Shown here one piece after another: positions 1-10,716 of a DNA stretch of 64,000 bases. This DNA comes from Phycisphaerae bacterium (GTDB lineage: Bacteria; Planctomycetota; Phycisphaerae; UBA1845; UTPLA1): contig JAHBXN010000004.1 in NCBI GenBank assembly GCA_019636475.1, forward strand, positions 248,001 through 312,000, given 5' to 3'. A program made the position numbers and the translations under genes. Position 1 is the first letter of the stretch; each line of letters begins with the position of its first letter. The notes beneath the pieces were generated by a model. The model was not told the DNA's origin and made no database searches. It worked only from the letters and a program-made list of their open reading frames with translations.

Positions 1-2118
1 CGCGGCCGACAAAGTGAGCCATGACATCAGCCCGCCGAATGCAATCGCGATGGTGGCATCAAAGGAGCGCGAGGCGCGACTGGAGTAAATTGAGAACGCA
101 GGCAGGTGATAAAGCACAAGCACGAAGAGAATGACGATCAGCGTCTCAATGAGGAACTGCGTCATGGCCAGATCCGGCGCGCCAAAATAGGCAAAGATCA
201 GGGCAACGCCATAACCGACTGCTCCGAGCGATGCCACCGCGCCCAGCCGCGTCCTCGACCGGACGGCCGACAGCGCGCCGAGCAGAATCAAAACGCAGAC
301 AACGACAAACTGCGGCTGAACATTGGAGAAGTCAACTGCCTGTAACATGTCAAAGCTCGAATCGAGATTCAGTCCGATCAGTGCGACTGCCGTCGTCAGG
401 ATGATGAGCAGATAGCGCCGCAGGTGCCCGCTTTGAATCACGCGGGTCTGCATCGTGGCGATGTGGTTGATTCCGGTAAGCATCCGTTCATATGCGGCGC
501 TCGGCCCGAATTGTTCGAACCTGCTCAATCGGGACAGCGCGTGAACGATTGCAGTCCGCCTCGAGAACAGGATCATGCCGCCGATCAGCGTAGCGGCGCT
601 CAGTGCCAGTGCCGGCGTCAGGCCATGCCACAGCTTGAGTGCGGGCAGCGCGCGGCTCTGTTCCATGCCGATGATCGCGCCCACCGTCGGGTAAACCACC
701 CGCTCGCCGATCACCGTCACGAAGATGCCGCCGGCAGCGCCGCCAACCGCTAGAATCAGCGGGCCCAGCCACATCCCGAGTGCCCCTTCATGCGGACGAT
801 TCACGAAAGACCGACCATTGCCGAAAAAAGGCCGCAGCCCGACGCGCAGCGGCACGACGAACAGCACCATATGCGTCGCCAGGAATGCCGCCGTCACGAC
901 AATCCACCAAGGCGAAGCGTCCATGCCCGCTTCGTAAAGCAACTCTTTCCCGACGAATCCGAACATCGGCGGAATGCCCGCCATGGAAAGGCCGGCAAGT
1001 GCCCCAACTGCGGCACTCATCGGCATGGCTCTTCCGAGGCCGCCGAGGCGATCCGCGTCATATTCACCGGTTGCATGCGAAATCACGCCGGCCAGCATGA
1101 AAAGCGCGCCCTTATAAAACGCGTGCGCGATGAGATAAACAACCGCGGCCATGATCGCGGCCGGCGTGCCGATTCCAATGAGCATCGTCAGAATTCCGAG
1201 CGTGCTGACCGTGGAGTACGCGAGGATTCGCTTAAGCCCCGCGCTCGACAGCGAGAATGCCGCACCGATCAGCATCGTCGCACCGCCGATCAGCGTCAGC
1301 GTTGTCTGCCACGATGCCGTGCCACCGAGAATCGGCGTCATGCGTGCCAGGAGGAAGACGCCTGCCTTCACCATTGTCGCGGAGTGCAGATAGGCGCTGA
1401 CCGGTGACGGCGCTTCCATGGCGCTGGGCAGCCAGAAATGAAATGGAAACTGGGCCGACTTGGTTGCCGCTCCGATCACCACGAGAACCAGGATCGGCAC
1501 ATACAGCCCGTGGGCCCGGACGGTTGCGGATCGTTCAACCATCGCGGAGAGCTCGTAGTTGCCGCAGACGTGCCCGAGAAAGAGCAGTCCCACCAGTAGC
1601 GCAAGACCCCCGATTCCCGTCACCAGCAGCGCCTGGAGCGCCGCGCTCCTTGCCGACGGTCGCTCGTGATCGAAACCTATTAGAAGATAGGAACTCAGGC
1701 TCGTCAGTTCCCAGCAGATGAACAGCAGGATGGCATTGTCCGCCAGCGCCACCCCAAGCATCGACGCCATGAACAGCAACAAGTACGAGTAGAAAAGCCC
1801 CAGTTCTGCGCGTCCTCGGAGGTAGTCGCCGGCGTATATAAGGATCAGTGAGCCGATGCCGGACACGAGGACGGCGAGCATCAAACCCAGCCCATCGGCG
1901 CGGAGCGAAAACGTCAGGCCCATCGATTCGACCCACGTGTATGATTCGATAATTTCGACCCCTGCGGCCGCATCGCTGAATCGCATGCCCAGGCGCGCCG
2001 CGACATAGCCCGCCGCCGCCGCGAGCAGCCAGTGCGTCGCGCGGCCGAGCACGCGATGCAGGATCGGCGCGCTCGCCGCAAGGGCCAGAACAAGAAGAAT
2101 CGCTGCTGTGAGGGTCAT
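1..2118 (-). CDS. mrpA: Mrp/Mnh-type Na+/H+ antiporter subunit A (3' end outside window)
   Basis: The reading frame starts at the ATG complementary to 2116-2118 and stays open for 706 codons to the window edge. It is a polytopic membrane protein of the NuoL/MrpA family. It keeps the conserved glutamate in WELTSLSSYLLIGF (about residue 136), the lysine region GAATKSAQFPFHFWLP and the EAPSPVSAYLHSATMVKAG signature of proton-pumping antiporter subunits. Near the end of the visible part, the sequence GAPDLAMTQFLIETL is typical of the MbhD/DUF4040-like segment found in MrpA but not in NuoL. The family acts in multisubunit cation/proton antiporters in the cytoplasmic membrane. The remaining mrp genes should lie beyond position 1. 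Subunit A is the likeliest assignment; a related hydrogenase-type antiporter subunit is the alternative. Confidence 0.85.
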   Translation of the reverse strand, partial: MTLTAAILLVLALAASAPILHRVLGRATHWLLAAAAGYVAARLGMRFSDAAAGVEIIESYTWVESMGLTFSLRADGLGLMLAVLVSGIGSLILIYAGDYLRGRAELGLFYSYLLLFMASMLGVALADNAILLFICWELTSLSSYLLIGFDHERPSARSAALQALLVTGIGGLALLVGLLFLGHVCGNYELSAMVERSATVRAHGLYVPILVLVVIGAATKSAQFPFHFWLPSAMEAPSPVSAYLHSATMVKAGVFLLARMTPILGGTASWQTTLTLIGGATMLIGAAFSLSSAGLKRILAYSTVSTLGILTMLIGIGTPAAIMAAVVYLIAHAFYKGALFMLAGVISHATGEYDADRLGGLGRAMPMSAAVGALAGLSMAGIPPMFGFVGKELLYEAGMDASPWWIVVTAAFLATHMVLFVVPLRVGLRPFFGNGRSFVNRPHEGALGMWLGPLILAVGGAAGGIFVTVIGERVVYPTVGAIIGMEQSRALPALKLWHGLTPALALSAATLIGGMILFSRRTAIVHALSRLSRFEQFGPSAAYERMLTGINHIATMQTRVIQSGHLRRYLLIILTTAVALIGLNLDSSFDMLQAVDFSNVQPQFVVVCVLILLGALSAVRSRTRLGAVASLGAVGYGVALIFAYFGAPDLAMTQFLIETLIVILFVLVLYHLPAFSIYSSRASRSFDATIAIAFGGLMSWLTLSAA

Positions 2119-2349
2119 GAAACCGATTGTAACGGCAGTTGCGGTTTTTCACGAGTTGCGGAGACGCTGAGTGGGAATAGCGCTGATTTGCACCACGTCA
2201 TCGCGATGTCAGCGGCAAAATTCGCTTTCACTGCGACAACTTCCGCTCCATTGCCTCCGGTGGGCTCGCTCCACCGATTCGAAGATGGCCGCATCGCATC
2301 CCGGGAACCGATCCGCGACTGGAACGGTGCTTGCAATCCTGCGGAGTGA

Positions 2350-3792
<1,443 letters not shown>

Positions 3793-3804
3793 GCGGGGCG
3801 GGTC

Positions 3805-4158
3805 TCACGGCGGGATTTCGACGTAGATGAAGTTCGTCTGAATCTCCCGCAGGAGCGGGCCGGGGATGCGCTGGACCTGAAAGGTGCCGCCGATGTCGGG
3901 CCGGGTGGGCACATACTCGTAAATGTCCATGAAGCTCGCCCGGGCGCCGCGCATCGCGCTTTCCAGCGCCGCGGCCATGTCATCTTCCAGCTTTTCCTTC
4001 AGGGCCTTGCGGGCTTTTCGGCTGCCGTCCGGCAGCAGCCAGTCGGCCAGGGCGTCGAGATCGCAGTCGCCCAGTTCGATCGGCGGGGCGACGGCCCGGG
4101 CGGCGGCGAGCTGCTCGGGGGTGAGGGTGTCTTTTCGGATGAGGCGGTACTTTTTCAT
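3805..4158 (-). CDS. Hypothetical protein, ~117 aa
   Basis: This small cytoplasmic-looking protein begins MKKYRLIRKDTLTPEQ and contains a charged helical stretch rich in Lys, Glu and Ala. It has no signal peptide or membrane segment, and I do not recognise the family. An in-frame ATG 15 codons upstream (4203) is possible, but neither start has a strong ribosome site. It converges on the tyrosine phenol-lyase gene, whose stop is only 12 nt away. It precedes, on the same strand, no obvious partner except the unknown protein at 4269-4931, from which it is separated by about 110 nt; the two may be co-transcribed. Confidence 0.55.
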   Translation of the reverse strand: MKKYRLIRKDTLTPEQLAAARAVAPPIELGDCDLDALADWLLPDGSRKARKALKEKLEDDMAAALESAMRGARASFMDIYEYVPTRPDIGGTFQVQRIPGPLLREIQTNFIYVEIPP

Positions 4159-4268
4159 GGGCCATCCGGTGGGCGGTGCATCGAAGAGGACAGCGCCCGG
4201 CATTCATTGTACCGGGCGCTGCCTCCGGGATGCGTGGATGTCTGCGACCGTGCAGCGCGTCGATCGCG

Positions 4269-4931
4269 TCAGGCGTTGATGGTGGCGTTGACCGGGTTGC
4301 TCCACGGTCCTTTTTCGCCGCGGCTGTTGACCCACCGGAGCCAGTACCAGGCCATGCGGCCGCCGTCGCTGCCGGGGTAGGTCACGACGAGCGGGGCCCG
4401 GGTGGAGAGGCCGCGGAAGATGAACTGGGAGGGGTCGGTCGGCGGGGTGTCGGAGATGGCGCCCCAGATTTCGGCGCCGAGGACGCCGAGCGGCTTGGCC
4501 TTGCGGGTGGGGGTGGATTCATCGACGAAGTCGATTTTGTGGCGGAGGCGGCCGGAGCATTCGATGCTTCCCAGCGGCGCGGTGGCGGGTGGGCCGATGG
4601 GGGACGGGTTGCTGTCGGGAATGGTGATGCCGAGTGCGGCGCGTTCGGCATCGTTGACCTGTGGGCTGGCCTGGAGCCGGCGGACGAGGGAGCGAACGAG
4701 GGAGACATAGCCGGCGCGTGCGGCATCCTTGGCCGCTCGGGCGCTTTCGGCGGATGCCACGGCGGTGACATGTGCCGGGTAGGCGGATTCCCATTCGGTC
4801 TGGGCGGTGTCGATGGGCGCCATGTCGGCGGCGGTGAGGCCGAGTGCCGCGAGATTGGCGTTTGCATAGTTGACGAAATTGGTCTGCCATGCCTGGAATT
4901 CGGCATCGGCGGCTGGGATGTAGTCGGCCAT
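4269..4931 (-). CDS. Hypothetical protein, paralogue A flanking the CRISPR-Cas island
   Basis: A 220-residue protein starts at MADYIPAADAEFQ, chosen because AAGGAG lies 9 nt upstream; the open frame continues into the CRISPR array but that extension is meaningless repeat translation. The N-terminal half is helical, with a DAEFQAW...FVNYA opening and a region rich in Ala and Arg. The C-terminal half resembles a beta-sandwich strand pattern (GRMAWYWLRWVNSRGEKGPWS), reminiscent of fibronectin-III-like folds; that is only an impression. It is clearly homologous along its length to the protein at 15502-16176, with matching blocks such as FVNYA/FVTYA, AALGITIPD/AALGLTLPD and the WV/WLS-TRG-GPW end. 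The two copies bracket the CRISPR-Cas locus in the same orientation. Function unknown. Confidence 0.7.
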   Translation of the reverse strand: MADYIPAADAEFQAWQTNFVNYANANLAALGLTAADMAPIDTAQTEWESAYPAHVTAVASAESARAAKDAARAGYVSLVRSLVRRLQASPQVNDAERAALGITIPDSNPSPIGPPATAPLGSIECSGRLRHKIDFVDESTPTRKAKPLGVLGAEIWGAISDTPPTDPSQFIFRGLSTRAPLVVTYPGSDGGRMAWYWLRWVNSRGEKGPWSNPVNATINA

Positions 4932-5174
4932 GCTGTGATTCTCCTTCGCGTCTGGCGGATCCGGCGATCCTTGAAACGGGGCGGTGCCGCGATGGCGGCG
5001 CGCGGGTTTCGCGGCCCGATCGTCACGACACGTGTCGCCCATGAACGCCCCCACGCGGCCCGATGCCAGTGGGACGGCATTCTGGCATTTCCGATCGGCC
5101 TGATCTTGAAAGTGCCTGAGTGAAAAACGGGATAATTTTTCGCGGGCGGGGAAGGGGGAGAGGGGGGACGGATC

Positions 5175-7463
5175 CGGTTCACCCCCACGTGTGTGGGGAC
5201 ATCGTAGTGACACCTGTGGCAGTGGTATCGCTGCACGGTTCACCCCCCACGTGCGTGGGGACATCAGCGCCGGACCGATCCATTTCTTCGTGCCGATCGG
5301 TTCACCCCCACGTGCGTGGGGACATCGCCGGCGCAACGTCGGTCGCACTGCCCACAGACGGTTCACCCCCACGTGCGTGGGGACATCGTTCCGAGAGCGG
5401 CATCATAGGTTCAGCTCCACGGTTCACCCCCACGTGCGTGGGGACATCGCATCGGCCGCGGCCTTCTGCATTTCGCGGTACGGTTCACCCCCACGTGCGT
5501 GGGGACATCATCGCGCCACCGGGATCCGCGGACCCGGTGATCGGTTCACCCCCACGTGCGTGGGGACATCCCCTCATGCTGGTCGCAAAACCATTCGGCG
5601 TGCGGTTCACCCCCACGTGCGTGGGGACATCGAGCCGCCGGCCTGCTTCAGCGCCGCCCCGCTCGGTTCACCCCCACGTGCGTGGGGACATCCACCCCAC
5701 ACGTCAACGCGCCCTGAACAATCGCGGTTCACCCCCACGTGCGTGGGGACATCGCGGCACGGGCACGCACGATCAGACGCATGTTCGGTTCACCCCCACG
5801 TGCGTGGGGACATCGGACTCATCGCCGCCGCCAACGGACTCGTCGACGGTTCACCCCCACGTGCGTGGGGACATCGTCTTCATCGCAGTCGATTAGCCGC
5901 TTCGAAGCGGTTCACCCCCACGTGCGTGGGGACATCGCCGCGGTGCTGGACGCCGTCACGGATCGTTCACGGTTCACCCCCACGTGCGTGGGGACATCTG
6001 TCGGAAAAACATGACTCCGAATTCGCCGAGCGGTTCACCCCCACGTGCGTGGGGACATCCATCCAGCCGGCTTCGCGGAGCATCGCCAGCGCGGTTCACC
6101 CCCACGTGCGTGGGGACATCGCTGACCTTTCCCACGGCCCGGCGCGGCGCCCTGGTTCACCCCCACGTGCGTGGGGACATCGTGACGCCAGCCGAATGGC
6201 GCGGAATCGTGGCGGTTCACCCCCACGTGCGTGGGGACATCTCAATGCCGCCGTCTGCCCAAGTCATGCACGCCGGTTCACCCCCACGTGCGTGGGGACA
6301 TCGCGTCGAATTCCGGCTTCATGAGTCGCGGTCCCGGTTCACCCCCACGTGCGTGGGGACATCAGCCGGGACGCGAAGGTGGACGCCGCCAGGCCCGGTT
6401 CACCCCCACGTGCGTGGGGACATCCGTTGCAGAGGCGAATGGCGAGCGATTGCAACCGGTTCACCCCCACGTGCGTGGGGACATCACATGGCACGGCGGT
6501 CGCGAGCGCCGGGATTGCCGGTTCACCCCCACGTGCGTGGGGACATCCCATGCCCTCGCACCGCTCGCGTTTCGGTCCGCGGTTCACCCCCACGTGCGTG
6601 GGGACATCGAATGCGCCCGCCATTGTTGCCCGAAGTTGTTCGGTTCACCCCCACGTGCGTGGGGACATCATACTCGCGATTCATTTTGGTGTCTCCGTTC
6701 GCGGTTCACCCCCACGTGCGTGGGGACATCCATGCATACGGTTTGTACTCGAATCCTGGATGCGGTTCACCCCCACGTGCGTGGGGACATCTCGGATTCA
6801 ACCGACCTGGCCGATCCCGCCGACGGTTCACCCCCACGTGCGTGGGGACATCGTGCTTTTTCGTCTTCCCTTGTTTTTCGCACACGGTTCACCCCCACGT
6901 GCGTGGGGACATCCATGATGCGAATAATCGCATCGGCGCATTCTTCGGTTCACCCCCACGTGCGTGGGGACATCCTCGGTTAATACGCTGTCCAAAACGC
7001 TAAGCGCGGTTCACCCCCACGTGCGTGGGGACATCGAATTTCGTCGTCTCCGGCGGCAGGCTCACCTTCGGTTCACCCCCACGTGCGTGGGGACATCCAT
7101 ACTCGCGATTCATTTTGTGTCTCCGTTCGCGGTTCACCCCCACGTGCGTGGGGACATCTTCCCAGTTGGTTGCTAAGACCGTCCAACATCCGGTTCACCC
7201 CCACGTGCGTGGGGACATCGATTATTCCCATTTCCAATTCGCAGCCCTCCGCGGTTCACCCCCACGTGCGTGGGGACATCTGGAGCTTCATTCCCGCCGC
7301 GCCGGCTTTCGCCGGTTCACCCCCACGTGCGTGGGGACATCTTCTTCCACGACAGGCCCTTCCATTTCGCGTTCGGTTCACCCCCACGTGCGTGGGGACA
7401 TCTTTGCTGCGATATCGGATTCGGTGCGACCTGCCGGTTCACCCCCACGTGCGTGGGGACATC
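5175..7463 (-). CRISPR. Type I-E CRISPR array, 38 repeats and 37 spacers
   Basis: Thirty-eight copies of a 29-nt repeat recur with a 61-nt period and 32-nt spacers (three +1 slips). In crRNA orientation, on the minus strand, the repeat is GATGTCCCCACGC followed by ACGTGGGGGTGAACCG, with a perfect CCCCAC/GTGGGG stem and the 8-nt handle GTGAACCG, as in type I-E systems. The copies at the low-coordinate end are degenerate: repeat 1 has a substitution in the loop and repeat 2 an extra C. That marks the old end and puts the leader end next to cas2. All copies end in CCG except the one near 6153, which has A. The spacers at 6670-6701 and 7098-7129 are near-duplicates. Open frames through the array are artefacts. 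Confidence 0.99.
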
Positions 7464-7471
7464 ACTGGATA

Positions 7472-7759
7472 TTACGCTGATTTCGGCGTTTTGGGAAGAA
7501 TCAGGCCGTCAAAGTCTCGCATGATTCGCGGCGTCCTGCCATACGTCACGATCCGATATCCCTGTTCGCAGGCGTCCGGGTGGATCAGAATCGCCGAGCC
7601 GCCCTTCAGGTCAATCTCCTCCTCGACCTTTTTCCAGAGCCGCTCCCGGATTCGCGCCGACGGATGACCGACATACACGTTGGTCCGCGGCTGGACCAGC
7701 CAGCGCGTCAAACGCCCGCGAAAGCCCGGGCGCACCTTGTGCAGAATGAGAACCATCAT
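7472..7759 (-). CDS. cas2: CRISPR-associated endonuclease Cas2e
   Basis: A 95-residue type I-E Cas2. The family forms the central dimer of the Cas1-Cas2 integrase that inserts new spacers. RGRLTRWLVQPRTNVYVG and RIRERLWKKVEEE match the Cas2e pattern seen in Escherichia coli (RGRLAIWLLEVRAGVYVG, KIREMIWEQI). I start at the first of two adjacent ATGs, which has GGAGG 9-10 nt upstream and overlaps the cas1 stop codon, so the two genes are translationally coupled. The stop codon lies only 8 nt from the first CRISPR repeat, so any array leader and its promoter must lie inside this coding region, which is unusual. Confidence 0.95.
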   Translation of the reverse strand: MMVLILHKVRPGFRGRLTRWLVQPRTNVYVGHPSARIRERLWKKVEEEIDLKGGSAILIHPDACEQGYRIVTYGRTPRIMRDFDGLILPKTPKSA

Positions 7760-8724
7760 GCCGCATCGCCTCCTTCCGCGCCCGATGGCCCGTCGCCGGA
7801 CGAGAGAATCAGCCTGATCGGCACGTCGCCACCCGCCAAGGGGGTCCAGAGCTCGGCCGGCCGGGCGGGATCCTCGACGAATTCGTCCGATTCGTCGTCC
7901 TCGACTTTCAGGCATTTTCGAATGTCGGGGAGGATCCGCTGAAGCAGTTTCGCTCCGTGGAACCGCCGCCGCGCTTCCTCGCGCACCGCGCGCTCGAGAT
8001 CCTCCGGTTGCGCCGCGGCCAGTTCGAACGCGAGGGGAATCGTCAATTCCGCCTTGTACAGGTCTGCCACGTCGTAGACGAACGAAAGCTGCTTGCCGGT
8101 GTGGATGAAGCCGATCGCCGGGGAATATCCCGCTGACAGGATCGCGGCATGGACAAGGCCGTACAGGCAGGCGTTGGCCGCCGAAAGGGCGCGGTTGACG
8201 GTATTTCCCGCGTACCAGTCCTCACGCTTGTATGTGCGGCCTTCCCATGGGATGCCGGTCGCCTTCGAGGCCTCGGCGTAGGCCTGACGCACGCGAATTC
8301 CCTCCTTGCCGCGAAGCTGTTGCAGGGTGATATCGGGATCGATCGCGTCGTCGGCGAACCGGGAACAGTACATGCGAATGACGACCTGAAGGCGCGTCCG
8401 CTCGTCGGCCGCAAGCCGCGCCTGGCGCAGCAGGTTGCGGCTGTGACGGGCGCCGCCGCAGCCGGCGGCGTAGTATCGGATACCGAGCTCACCGGCCCAG
8501 ACGGTGAGGCAGTTGTTGTCGGCGAGGGATTTAATCGCCTCATGGGTGATGCTGGTGCCGGGCCCGAGCATGAGCAGGGCGAGGGAAGAGACCGGTACAT
8601 CGGTGACACCATCGAACTCGTGAATGGCGATGGCGTTCTCGCTGTGCCTGATGACGGCGCGATCGACGTAGAGGAACGAGAGGCGGTCGTCAAAGCGCCC
8701 GATGTCGTGAAGATTGGTCCGCAT
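7756..8724 (-). CDS. cas1: CRISPR-associated integrase Cas1e
   Basis: A 322-residue Cas1, the catalytic subunit of spacer integration. With the start at 8724 (GGGAGG 5 nt upstream), the metal-binding residues fall at E141 (RGKEGIR), H208 (GFIHTGK), D218 and D221 (YDVADLYK), the same numbers as recalled for the E. coli enzyme. The family is type I-E. An earlier in-frame ATG at 8757 lacks a ribosome site. The last 50 residues form an acidic extension (VEDDESDEFVED) followed by a Pro/Gly tail beyond the usual Cas1e end. It lies 99 nt downstream of the Cas5e-HNH-Cas6e gene and overlaps cas2. By eye its base composition looks richer in GC than the effector genes upstream, which could mean separate histories. 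Confidence 0.96.
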   Translation of the reverse strand: MRTNLHDIGRFDDRLSFLYVDRAVIRHSENAIAIHEFDGVTDVPVSSLALLMLGPGTSITHEAIKSLADNNCLTVWAGELGIRYYAAGCGGARHSRNLLRQARLAADERTRLQVVIRMYCSRFADDAIDPDITLQQLRGKEGIRVRQAYAEASKATGIPWEGRTYKREDWYAGNTVNRALSAANACLYGLVHAAILSAGYSPAIGFIHTGKQLSFVYDVADLYKAELTIPLAFELAAAQPEDLERAVREEARRRFHGAKLLQRILPDIRKCLKVEDDESDEFVEDPARPAELWTPLAGGDVPIRLILSSGDGPSGAEGGDAA

Positions 8725-8823
8725 GGCGGCCTCCCATGGCGGCGAAAGGCTATTCACTTGCCAAAGATCGGGCTGCTGACGGGGCGGCTTGAGGATTAAC
8801 GCGCCACCGCCGCCACCGTGGCA

Positions 8824-10716
8824 CTAGAGGGGGGCGATGGAGAGAAGGCCGAAGCCGAAGGCCTTGGCAGGGCCGATGCCAGCAGCCAGTGTCCTGACGA
8901 ACCTCTCCGCTTCCGTCACCCGCAACCGACCAGCAAATTCGACGCCATCCCACTGGCGGACGCCGCCGCGCTTCGGTTTGCCAATAATCCGTCCTATTGG
9001 AAGGATGGTTAGGGTGCCGTCGATGAGGGCAAAGCCCGATTCGACAGCGCGATTCTTCAACCATGTTTCCAAATTCTCGGTACCGCGAAGGCCCACGCGC
9101 TGCCCCTTGCGACCTTCTGGACCGTCCGTGCGGAGCCGCTTTACGGGATTCGCTTCCAGTTCAAAGTTCCACTCGCTACCAGACACATATTGGGCGAGCG
9201 TCATTGGACGGGGCGGTGGAAGGCGGTTGGCGACGAGCCAATCAGACTTGTTAAATGCGCGAAACCAGTCGGGTCGAATGTGGCTGCGAACCAACAAGCT
9301 GACAACCGTTCCTCGTTGTATGCGGAATGAAAAACTTCCCTTGTCCCGCTCGACACCATAGCCCCTTGCGGCAAGCTCGTTTCCCACCTCAGGAAATGCC
9401 ATCGACAACCGCTGATGAACGTGTTGCCGATTGGCGATCCATCGGTTTCCGGGGGAATCGGCATCATAGGCGTCGCCAGCCAACAATGGAATCGTCGACT
9501 CGATCAATTCACATTCCGTCGTATGCGCCCCAACTGGCTGCACACTGATCGGAGAGTTTCGACGCAGTTGTTCGCGGGCCGCGAAAATGCGATGTTGCCA
9601 CATCGGATTGCGAGGATCGACACGATCAATGCCGTATCCGCGCTGGTACTCGATCATTGTGACCGCAGCATGGCATTCATTGCAGAGCATGACCAGATCA
9701 TCCCTCTCTGTGCTGCGGTGATCCTCGGTTACGGTCTCACGGCCGTGTCGCCGATAGGTGATGTGGTGGGCGTGCAGATTTTTCGGGTGATTTGGAACGA
9801 AGTGGCAGAAGATGCAGCGTCCGACCCCCTTGGGCCCCGCTTTGTCGCGGGCAGCCTTCTTCGCCTTGACCATGCCGGACATTTCGATTGGGGTGGGAGG
9901 CGCACCGTAGTAGGGACAAGTCAGATCAGGCCGCTCCAATTTACTATCGGGTCTGGGAATCATGAAGTCGAGGGCGACTCGACCCGTGTGAACCGGCGGA
10001 TCGACTCGCTCGATACGGTCAGATAGGTACACCTTTGCGCGCGCAAAGTCGCTTGGCGATGTGGTTGTTTGATCGCCAAACATTTTACTGAAGGTGTCCA
10101 CATCGAGAAGATCGCAGACTACGCGCACTTCCTCACCGACATCCAGGGGAAGTGAAGCCCTATCCTCGGGCCCGTCCTGCTTGATCGCAGTTGGCAGGTC
10201 CAAGTCGTCACGCACTCCCGCGTAAATTGGTTCGGAGGGCACGCAGCGCTTGCGACCCAGATATAGCGGCCAGATCGGAGAGCGCAGGGCTTCCGCCAGA
10301 TTGCGAATCAGCTGGGGTTCGCCCTGCAACACTACTAGAAAACTGGCGTCGAATAGAAACTCGCGGGGCGAGATGATCGCCTCGACTTCGCCAGTACTGC
10401 CCGTACGTTTTATTTTACCGTCCGCCGACAAGATGCCGATGCCTGCTCCCACCGTCTGGTAATCCTCGTCGCAGCGACCCGCGCGATCAATGCGGACCGC
10501 CATTGTCAGGGCATTGAACGCAACCAAACGAGAATTCAGGCTCCGGCGAGTCAATCCCAAGGCTGCCCCAAGCAAGCCTATGACGCCAGATTTTGTTGGA
10601 AACGCTTCGGTGCGCCGGACGCGTCCGATTGCTCGACTGCCCCAACTTTGCATCGGGCCCTCCAGACGCAAGTAAAGCGAGGAAGTCTCGCCACTTTCGA
10701 TGCGTGTCGTCGTCAT
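8824..10716 (-). CDS. Cas5e-HNH-Cas6e triple fusion, type I-E Cascade subunit with nuclease domain
   Basis: This 630-residue chain fuses three modules. Residues 1-260 are Cas5e: LYLRLEGPMQSWG, FPTKSGVIGLLGAALG and PLYLGRKRC match CasD. Residues about 262-385 are an HNH endonuclease of the Cys4 zinc type: C301/C304, H315-H317-H318 in LHAHHIT, D339/D340 in the usual Asn position, then C345, C348 and H349 in MLCNECHAAV. Residues about 400-630 are Cas6e, the crRNA-processing RNase: H434 in VHQRLSMAFP aligns with the E. coli catalytic His20, and the chain ends with the glycine-rich GIGPAKAFGFGLLSIAPL. The start overlaps the cas7e stop (ATGA). With no cas3 nearby, I infer that the HNH domain, tethered to Cas5e in the complex, cuts the R-loop DNA. 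HNH-bearing type I variants have been reported; this three-way fusion is one I do not recall. Confidence 0.93.
   Translation of the reverse strand: MTTTRIESGETSSLYLRLEGPMQSWGSRAIGRVRRTEAFPTKSGVIGLLGAALGLTRRSLNSRLVAFNALTMAVRIDRAGRCDEDYQTVGAGIGILSADGKIKRTGSTGEVEAIISPREFLFDASFLVVLQGEPQLIRNLAEALRSPIWPLYLGRKRCVPSEPIYAGVRDDLDLPTAIKQDGPEDRASLPLDVGEEVRVVCDLLDVDTFSKMFGDQTTTSPSDFARAKVYLSDRIERVDPPVHTGRVALDFMIPRPDSKLERPDLTCPYYGAPPTPIEMSGMVKAKKAARDKAGPKGVGRCIFCHFVPNHPKNLHAHHITYRRHGRETVTEDHRSTERDDLVMLCNECHAAVTMIEYQRGYGIDRVDPRNPMWQHRIFAAREQLRRNSPISVQPVGAHTTECELIESTIPLLAGDAYDADSPGNRWIANRQHVHQRLSMAFPEVGNELAARGYGVERDKGSFSFRIQRGTVVSLLVRSHIRPDWFRAFNKSDWLVANRLPPPRPMTLAQYVSGSEWNFELEANPVKRLRTDGPEGRKGQRVGLRGTENLETWLKNRAVESGFALIDGTLTILPIGRIIGKPKRGGVRQWDGVEFAGRLRVTEAERFVRTLAAGIGPAKAFGFGLLSIAPL

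Noticed and set aside
4176-5123. 315-codon Gly/Ala-rich plus-strand frame
   Set aside because: Antisense shadow of the paralogue A gene; no ribosome site and low-complexity composition.
5120-7667. Several long open frames with repeated PHVRGDI/PRAWGH/PTCVGTS motifs
   Set aside because: They are six-frame translations of the CRISPR repeats; the 61-nt period makes all frames open. Not genes.
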